From positions 1 through 10,702 of the forward strand of contig CAUGKZ010000025.1 in assembly GCA_959600065.1 (NCBI GenBank): a stretch of 10,702 nt of DNA. The letters are read 5' to 3'. Position 1 is the first letter of the stretch; each line of letters opens with the position of its first letter. Shown one piece after another: positions 7,400-10,702 of this stretch. The DNA is from an uncultured Kroppenstedtia sp. (GTDB taxonomy: Bacteria > Bacillota > Bacilli > Thermoactinomycetales > DSM-45169). The position numbers and the translations under genes were made by a program. A model generated the notes under the pieces. The model did no database searches, was not told where the DNA came from, and saw only the letters and a list, made by a program, of their open reading frames with translations.

Positions 7400-7428
7400 A
7401 TTATTGACCCGATGAGCTTCGGAGTCAA
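7400..7428 (-). promoter_or_regulatory. Strong sigma-A promoter in the ferredoxin-fadN gap
   Basis: The minus strand carries TTGACT (7428-7423, 5 of 6), a 17-base spacer and AATAAT (7405-7400, 5 of 6). This is the best consensus promoter in the window. Predicted initiation is near 7393, directly before the first hairpin of the candidate RNA and about 180 bases before fadN. Confidence 0.65.
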
Positions 7429-7475
7429 GAGTTTATCGTCAATTTTTTCGATTTGCAAGAAAGCGGGAAAACAGA

Positions 7476-7501
7476 GAAAAGCGGGCACAACGATGCCCGC
7501 T
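7476..7501 (-). terminator. Terminator after the ferredoxin gene
   Basis: An 8-bp stem (AGCGGGCA at 7501-7494 with TGCCCGCT at 7487-7480) with a 6-base loop lies directly after the ferredoxin stop codon. The trailing T-run is short and interrupted (CTTTTCTCTGTTTT), but the stem is strong. Confidence 0.75.
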
Positions 7502-7508
7502 CGCCTCC

Positions 7509-7742
7509 TTATTTGTAAAAATTGGCGTTGATCTGGATATACTCCTTCTCTTTTTCCGGAACCATTTCTTCTTCAAAAATGGCTTCCACTGGGCAAACCG
7601 GTTCACACGCCCCACATTCAATACAGGTATCCGGATCGATGTAATACATCACGTCATCCCCATCGATGCAGTCCACCGGGCAAACTTCCACACATTCAGC
7701 CGCTTTTTCGTCCTTACAAGCAGAAGTGATCACAAAGGCCAA
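7509..7742 (-). CDS. Seven-iron ferredoxin ([3Fe-4S][4Fe-4S])
   Basis: The product is a small acidic electron carrier of 77 residues. The cysteines at 9, 17, 21, 25, 40, 43, 46 and 50 reproduce the spacing of Azotobacter vinelandii ferredoxin I, offset by one. By that alignment Cys9, Cys17 and Cys50 hold the [3Fe-4S] cluster and Cys21, Cys40, Cys43 and Cys46 the [4Fe-4S] cluster. Cys25 matches the free cysteine of that protein. The second motif (C-I-E-C-G-A-C-E-P-V-C-P) is the classic ferredoxin signature. The start is TTG at 7742, giving M-A-F-V-I-T, with AAGGAGG about 9 bases upstream. The gene is followed by its own terminator, so it is not part of the fad operon. No strong promoter stands out in the 148 bases upstream (a TACAAT at about 7811-7816 lacks a -35). 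Its redox partner cannot be told from the context. Confidence 0.93.
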   Translation of the reverse strand: MAFVITSACKDEKAAECVEVCPVDCIDGDDVMYYIDPDTCIECGACEPVCPVEAIFEEEMVPEKEKEYIQINANFYK

Positions 7743-7870
7743 AATAGATTGCCTCCTTTTCCTGATTCAAGGTAGTCGGTTACTATTTGTAATGTTCCGT
7801 TCTCCCCGAGGCGAGGGGATTGTAGCGGATCATCGATGCCTACTGGCAGACGAAGTTACTCACCTTGTTA

Positions 7871-7936
7871 TTCCCCACTGACTCTCGATCTTAACCCGTT
7901 TTTTGTCTGGGTTCCTGTTCCTTCCCCACTGACTCT
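7871..7936. repeat. 15-bp direct repeat around the end of the exporter gene
   Basis: The sequence TTCCCCACTGACTCT occurs exactly at 7871-7885 and again at 7922-7936, 51 bases apart. One copy lies just outside the EamA gene and the other inside its last codons. The intervening bases do not repeat, so this is not a simple 51-base tandem duplication. Confidence 0.8.
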
Positions 7937-8799
7937 GGACGCCATTGCATCAGAACTAGAGAAGAGAGGAGCAGTCCGGCTCCGACCCATCCGGCAAGGG
8001 TTAAGCGCTCACCGAGAAAAACGAGAGCCAGCAAGGCCGCGGTCAAAGGTTCCAACAAGGCCACCACTGCTGCCCGGGTCGCCGTCGACCGGCGCAAACC
8101 GTGCATATAAAAGAGATAGGCGACAGCTGTAGGGATGACACCTAAATAACAGAGGAGCAACCATGCCTCCTTCGAAGGCTCCGGCAACCGGATCACTGGT
8201 GACAACAGCAACGCCCCCAGACTGAAGGCTACCGCCAACACTCGGAAAGGGGGAGCATCCGCCAGCAGATGCTTTCCTACTAAAGTATAACCTCCATAAC
8301 ATAACGCCGCAAATAAAGCGAGGGCATTGCCAGTCATCAGACGAGAATCTGTCAGCCCTGCCAGGCCTTCCGCTCCGAGCAGAAGCACCGTTCCCGCCAG
8401 CCCCACCGCCAAAGCGACGAGAGTGGAAATACTCAGCTGTTCCTTCAACAGAGCCCGGGCCAGGATGGCCACCACCAGGGGAGCTGTACAAACCGTCAGC
8501 ATCGTGGCTGTGGATACCAGTGTTCGATCCACAGCGGAAAAATAACCTACCTGGTAGCCGGCCACAGCGAGTCCGAACACCCACATCCATCCCCACTTCC
8601 ACCGACTCTTCACCGGGGCCTGCTGGCTCCTGCTTTCCCAGATCGCCGCCAGGATAAGTACAGGGGCGCTGATCGCCAGACGCCAAGCACCAATCACCAG
8701 CGGATCCATCCCATGGCGTGTGATCAGCACCTTTCCCGCCAGTCCCGCCGTCCCCCACAGAAACGCTCCCAGACCGATCCATCCCAAACCATGTCGCAT
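7891..8799 (-). CDS. EamA/DMT-family membrane transporter
   Basis: The 302-residue, very hydrophobic protein has about ten predicted transmembrane helices arranged as two EamA repeats (about 3-140 and 155-285). The first begins W-I-G-L-G-A-F-L-W-G-T. The second ends with the typical A-L-L-E-P-L-T-A-A-L-L-A-L-V-F-L-G-E-R motif (247-265) and a short charged tail. This superfamily exports amino acids, nucleotides, drugs and other small metabolites; the substrate is unknown. The start at 8799 is supported by GGAGG 7 bases upstream and by M-R-H-G leading straight into helix 1. The frame stays open to 8925, but the added 42 residues are polar and have no ribosome binding site. A candidate leader peptide and hairpin precede the gene. 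No clear terminator follows, so some readthrough to the ferredoxin gene is possible. Confidence 0.9.
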   Translation of the reverse strand: MRHGLGWIGLGAFLWGTAGLAGKVLITRHGMDPLVIGAWRLAISAPVLILAAIWESRSQQAPVKSRWKWGWMWVFGLAVAGYQVGYFSAVDRTLVSTATMLTVCTAPLVVAILARALLKEQLSISTLVALAVGLAGTVLLLGAEGLAGLTDSRLMTGNALALFAALCYGGYTLVGKHLLADAPPFRVLAVAFSLGALLLSPVIRLPEPSKEAWLLLCYLGVIPTAVAYLFYMHGLRRSTATRAAVVALLEPLTAALLALVFLGERLTLAGWVGAGLLLSSLVLMQWRPESVGKEQEPRQKTG

Positions 8800-8820
8800 C
8801 CCGATCCCTCCTTCATGATC

Positions 8821-8872
8821 CGGACGGGATGCGCGAATCCTCCAGCTAAGTTTTGAGGTCTCGCCCCGTCCG
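8821..8872 (-). promoter_or_regulatory. Long hairpin between the leader peptide and the exporter gene
   Basis: The stem has three parts: CGGACGGG/CCCGTCCG (8872-8865 with 8828-8821), a four-base bulge, GCGA/TCGC (8864-8861 with 8836-8833), an internal loop, and CCTC/GAGG, capped by a 12-base loop. No T-run follows, so it is not a terminator. The 3' arm overlaps CATCCCG (8831-8825), which is also complementary to CGGGATG (8803-8797), the exporter start-codon region. The two pairings exclude each other, as expected of a translational switch. Confidence 0.5.
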
Positions 8873-8875
8873 TTT

Positions 8876-8938
8876 TCAGCCTCCGTATCCTTTGGTCCGG
8901 ATTCGGCAGGGCGGGGGAAGCACATTTTTCAGAAGCAT
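8876..8938 (-). CDS. Candidate 20-residue leader peptide upstream of the exporter
   Basis: An ATG at 8938 follows a near-perfect Shine-Dalgarno sequence (AAAGGAGGTGA) at normal spacing. It opens a 20-codon frame that ends in TGA at 8876-8878. The peptide is basic and contains three consecutive prolines followed by Cys and Arg (L-P-P-P-C-R-I-R). It ends four bases before a long hairpin and 77 bases before the exporter start. Leader peptides with such placement are known to control downstream resistance or transport genes through ribosome position. The ribosome binding site is better than chance, but translation is not proven, and the peptide resembles no family I know. Confidence 0.45.
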   Translation of the reverse strand: MLLKNVLPPPCRIRTKGYGG

Positions 8939-8972
8939 CTCCGCTCACCTCCTTTGCCAGGAGCGTAAATCT

Positions 8973-8997
8973 TTCCAATTCAGTTCCAATTGTACCA
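8973..8997 (-). promoter_or_regulatory. Candidate promoter with overlapping direct repeat ahead of the leader peptide
   Basis: The minus strand has an extended -10, TGG-TACAAT (8997-8989), without a good -35. Overlapping and following it are two exact AATTGGAA repeats (8991-8984 and 8980-8973), 11 bases apart from start to start. Direct repeats with one helical-turn spacing are typical of binding sites for tandem-binding regulators. If used, the promoter would give a leader of about 45 bases before the 20-codon frame. Confidence 0.4.
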
Positions 8998-9089
8998 AAG
9001 TTCAGATCTCGGCGCGAGAAGGGACATCTTCTTCTCTTCAAGTTGAAAAAGCCGCGTCCAGCCCTTTTCCGGGATATGTACGAACATAC

Positions 9090-9404
9090 TTATTTGCCAT
9101 TTAATAAAATCCACTGTATCAAAAAATCTCTCTTCAAACCAACCATGGAATCCTCTCCCTTATTGTATAAATAGATTAGCCGCAAATCAGGCTTTGCGCC
9201 TTCCTGCGGCTGTAGAAGGGAGTAAAATTTCTTCTTTCTGTCACCGATCAGCGGCTCTTTCTTTAGAAGTGCGGCAGGGTCGGGGGTTCTTTTGATCTCC
9301 TCAATGGCTCTGTTAATGGCTGCAAGTGCTGCTTCAGGATAGATGGCTTCTTTTTGGATATGAAGGAGGTCAAAGCGAAAACCTCCCCTATGAAAGGTCG
9401 GTTT
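9090..9404 (-). pseudogene. Open, protein-like frame; likely decayed gene, possibly RelE/ParE-like
   Basis: From 9404 to the TAA at 9092-9090 the minus strand is open for 104 codons but has no usable start codon at its beginning. From about 9371 it reads like a folded protein. An Ala/Glu/Ile-rich amphipathic helix (A-L-A-A-I-N-R-A-I-E-E-I-K) is followed by a basic strand (R-K-K-K-F-Y-S-L-L) and then P-D-L-R-L-I-Y-L-Y. This helix-strand-strand order recalls RelE/ParE-type toxins, but the match is by eye only. A TTG at 9373 with GGGGAGG 8 bases upstream is out of frame; adding one A to the A5 run at 9355-9351 would join it to this frame. The C-terminal part (beyond about 9140) looks degraded. 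It contains a 7-bp inverted repeat (9178-9184 with 9205-9211) without a T-run. The region may instead be non-coding. Confidence 0.4.
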
Positions 9405-9410
9405 TTACTC

Positions 9411-10148
9411 TCACGCCGATTGGTCCCGACGGATGAAGTGGAGCCAGCCGCCGATTCCGGCGACAAGAAAGCCGATCCCAACGACCATAACCAAGGTTTC
9501 TGTGTGAACAACCAGATAGCCATTCCCCGTCGGCATCATCGCCAGCATCGGTTGCGCCCAGGGGTAAAATGGGCCCAATTCCTTCGATTGAACGGCTAAA
9601 ATCGTCGGCAGAGACAGCGCAATGTTGATCGCCAGGGGAACCCCGAAGCTCCTCCATAAAAAGGAGACCCACAACTGTAGAGCCGCCAGAGGTAGCACCG
9701 CCACCCAGCCGGCAAAAGCACTTTTGAGCAGAACTCCCCAGGAAACAGTGTCCTGGAGATCGTTCCACCAGATGCCCATCCTATAGAAAATAAGTAGCAT
9801 CACTTGGCTGGCAGCGGCAAATCCCGCTAGCAGAAAAGCCTTGGCCAGATACACCTGGGTACGGGAGACCGGCTGAACCAACAGATGCTTCCACCCGCCG
9901 CCCACATGTTCATAACGGCAGATCAGGGCGGCAAACACCCCGGTCAAGACAGGATAAAACATCCAACCATATTGCTGAACGGTCATGGAGTACATCCATA
10001 ACCACTGATCCGCCCCGGAAGGATTCATCTCCAGGGATTGACTTCCAGCCCAAACGGCCAGGAAGGGTCCCGGCAACAGCAGAATCCACAGCAACCACTT
10101 TTGAAGTTTCAACCACTCTCCAGTAAGCAAGCGAAGCAGCTCTTTCAT
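9411..10148 (-). CDS. ABC-2 type transporter permease
   Basis: The 245-residue protein has about six transmembrane helices (near 18-36, 58-78, 104-122, 145-165, 168-186 and 217-236). The loop motif R-Y-E-H-V-G-G-G-W-K-H-L-L-V-Q-P-V-S-R (79-97) before the third helix is typical of ABC-2 permeases of the bacitracin/lantibiotic export and immunity type. The first ten residues (M-K-E-L-L-R-L-L-T-G) and the following E-W-L-K-L-Q-K also fit. The start at 10148 has GGAGG 4 bases upstream and overlaps the upstream gene's stop codon in an ATGA, implying translational coupling. It is a paralogue of its upstream neighbour, and the two probably form a heterodimeric membrane domain. The ATPase subunit is expected upstream, outside the window. 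The substrate is unknown. No strong terminator follows; a 6-bp stem (9365-9370 with 9382-9387) lacks a T-run. Confidence 0.85.
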   Translation of the reverse strand: MKELLRLLTGEWLKLQKWLLWILLLPGPFLAVWAGSQSLEMNPSGADQWLWMYSMTVQQYGWMFYPVLTGVFAALICRYEHVGGGWKHLLVQPVSRTQVYLAKAFLLAGFAAASQVMLLIFYRMGIWWNDLQDTVSWGVLLKSAFAGWVAVLPLAALQLWVSFLWRSFGVPLAINIALSLPTILAVQSKELGPFYPWAQPMLAMMPTGNGYLVVHTETLVMVVGIGFLVAGIGGWLHFIRRDQSA

Positions 10149-10702
10149 CCGGCCTCCACCTCCCGACGGGAAAAATGCAGCCCGCCCAGGATCAGGAGGA
10201 GAATACCCACTCCGATCCCCGCCGGTACCCAAACCGCCGGGTCGTTCCCCTCCTGGGCAATCTGGGCCGGAAGCGAATTCCCCGGATACGCCCAGGGCAT
10301 CCAGGCCGGAAGCATCCTGTTAAACAAGGAGCCGACCACGCCGATAAATACCGGGAGCGCCTGATTGCGGATCACCACTGACAGCCACAGCTGCAACATC
10401 GCCACTGGCAACACCGCCAACACTGGATAAAGCCCGCCTTTCAAAAAGGAGCCCCAGGGAATCTCCTTCCCCAATTCAAACCAGATCCACAACAAAGCAA
10501 AGGCCGGCACCATTAAGATCCCTGCAAGCAGCAACCAACCGGTCATTTGAATCCCTTTGCCCAGATAGATCCGAAAACGGGACAGAGGCAAGGTCAAGAG
10601 ATGTTTCCAGGCGGAAGCTTGATGTTCCACCCCCACCATCAAGGAAGCCAGTAACGTCGATCCTAGGAGCAATGCCAGAGGAAGTAAAGCAGAAACCTCC
10701 TT
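10145..10702 (-). CDS. ABC-2 type transporter permease, 5' end cut by the right window edge
   Basis: The frame is open to base 10702 and gives 185 residues of C-terminal sequence. By comparison with the downstream paralogue about 60 N-terminal residues are missing. The visible part carries the same motif as its partner (V-E-H-Q-A-S-A-W-K-H-L-L-T-L-P-L-S-R, about 25-42). Further hydrophobic helices follow, including a shared segment V-L-A-V-L-P-V-A-M-L-Q-L-W that aligns with V-A-V-L-P-L-A-A-L-Q-L-W in the partner. The TGA stop (10147-10145) overlaps the next gene's ATG. A TTG at 10672 is not a likely start, because the residues before it continue a transmembrane helix. Confidence 0.85.
   Translation of the reverse strand, partial: KEVSALLPLALLLGSTLLASLMVGVEHQASAWKHLLTLPLSRFRIYLGKGIQMTGWLLLAGILMVPAFALLWIWFELGKEIPWGSFLKGGLYPVLAVLPVAMLQLWLSVVIRNQALPVFIGVVGSLFNRMLPAWMPWAYPGNSLPAQIAQEGNDPAVWVPAGIGVGILLLILGGLHFSRREVEAG

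Noticed and set aside
8800..8925. 42-residue N-terminal extension of the EamA exporter
   Set aside because: The extension is polar and lacks a ribosome binding site, while ATG 8799 has GGAGG at ideal spacing directly before the first helix.
9076..9092. Possible SOS (LexA) box, CGAACATAC
   Set aside because: Only one half-site matches; the second half reads TTAT instead of GTTCG, and no SOS-type gene follows.
9178..9211. 7-bp nested inverted repeat as a terminator
   Set aside because: No T-run follows on either strand, and it lies inside the open protein-like frame, so it is not called a terminator.

Overview
The window is a 10.7 kb piece of a low-to-mid-GC Gram-positive chromosome. All convincing genes lie on the minus strand, and most have strong AGGAGG-type ribosome binding sites; three coding sequences (fadN, the ferredoxin and the left-edge fragment) use TTG or GTG starts. 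The fadN-fadA-fadE gene order and a FadR-type operator are the Bacillus subtilis fatty acid degradation arrangement. This points to Bacillales; a thermoactinomycete-like genus is possible from the base composition, but that is only an inference. No tRNA, rRNA, CRISPR array, insertion sequence or integrase is visible.

Layout in transcription order (right to left). 10702-9411: two tandem, translationally coupled ABC-2 type permeases, the first cut by the window edge. 9410-8940: no intact gene, but an open, protein-like minus-strand frame (9404-9090) that looks like a decayed gene. 8938-7891: an EamA/DMT-family 10-TM exporter, preceded by a candidate 20-residue leader peptide and a long hairpin that could compete with a start-codon-sequestering stem. 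7742-7509: a seven-iron ferredoxin with a terminator. 7428-7285: an isolated promoter-plus-terminator unit with no open frame, a candidate small RNA or attenuated leader. 7299-7255: a fad promoter with a FadR-type operator over the expected start site. 7210-1608: fadN (3-hydroxyacyl-CoA dehydrogenase/enoyl-CoA hydratase), fadA (thiolase) and fadE (acyl-CoA dehydrogenase), closed by a perfect palindromic terminator. 1556-515: a lipoprotein gene with an extended -10 promoter abutting the fad terminator, then a TM2-domain membrane protein and a terminator. 514-88: an AT-rich promoter region and a structured leader. 87-1: the start of a further membrane protein.

The three fad enzymes together form a complete beta-oxidation cycle: FadE makes the trans-2-enoyl-CoA, FadN hydrates and oxidises it, and FadA cleaves the 3-ketoacyl-CoA with CoA. 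Long-chain acyl-CoA probably induces the operon by releasing a FadR-type repressor. The ferredoxin is the nearest possible electron carrier, but a link to FadE is not shown. Nothing in the window is an obvious new multi-gene system. The most interesting parts are non-coding: the putative small RNA upstream of fadN, the leader peptide/hairpin switch ahead of the exporter, and the decayed reading frame between 9.1 and 9.4 kb.
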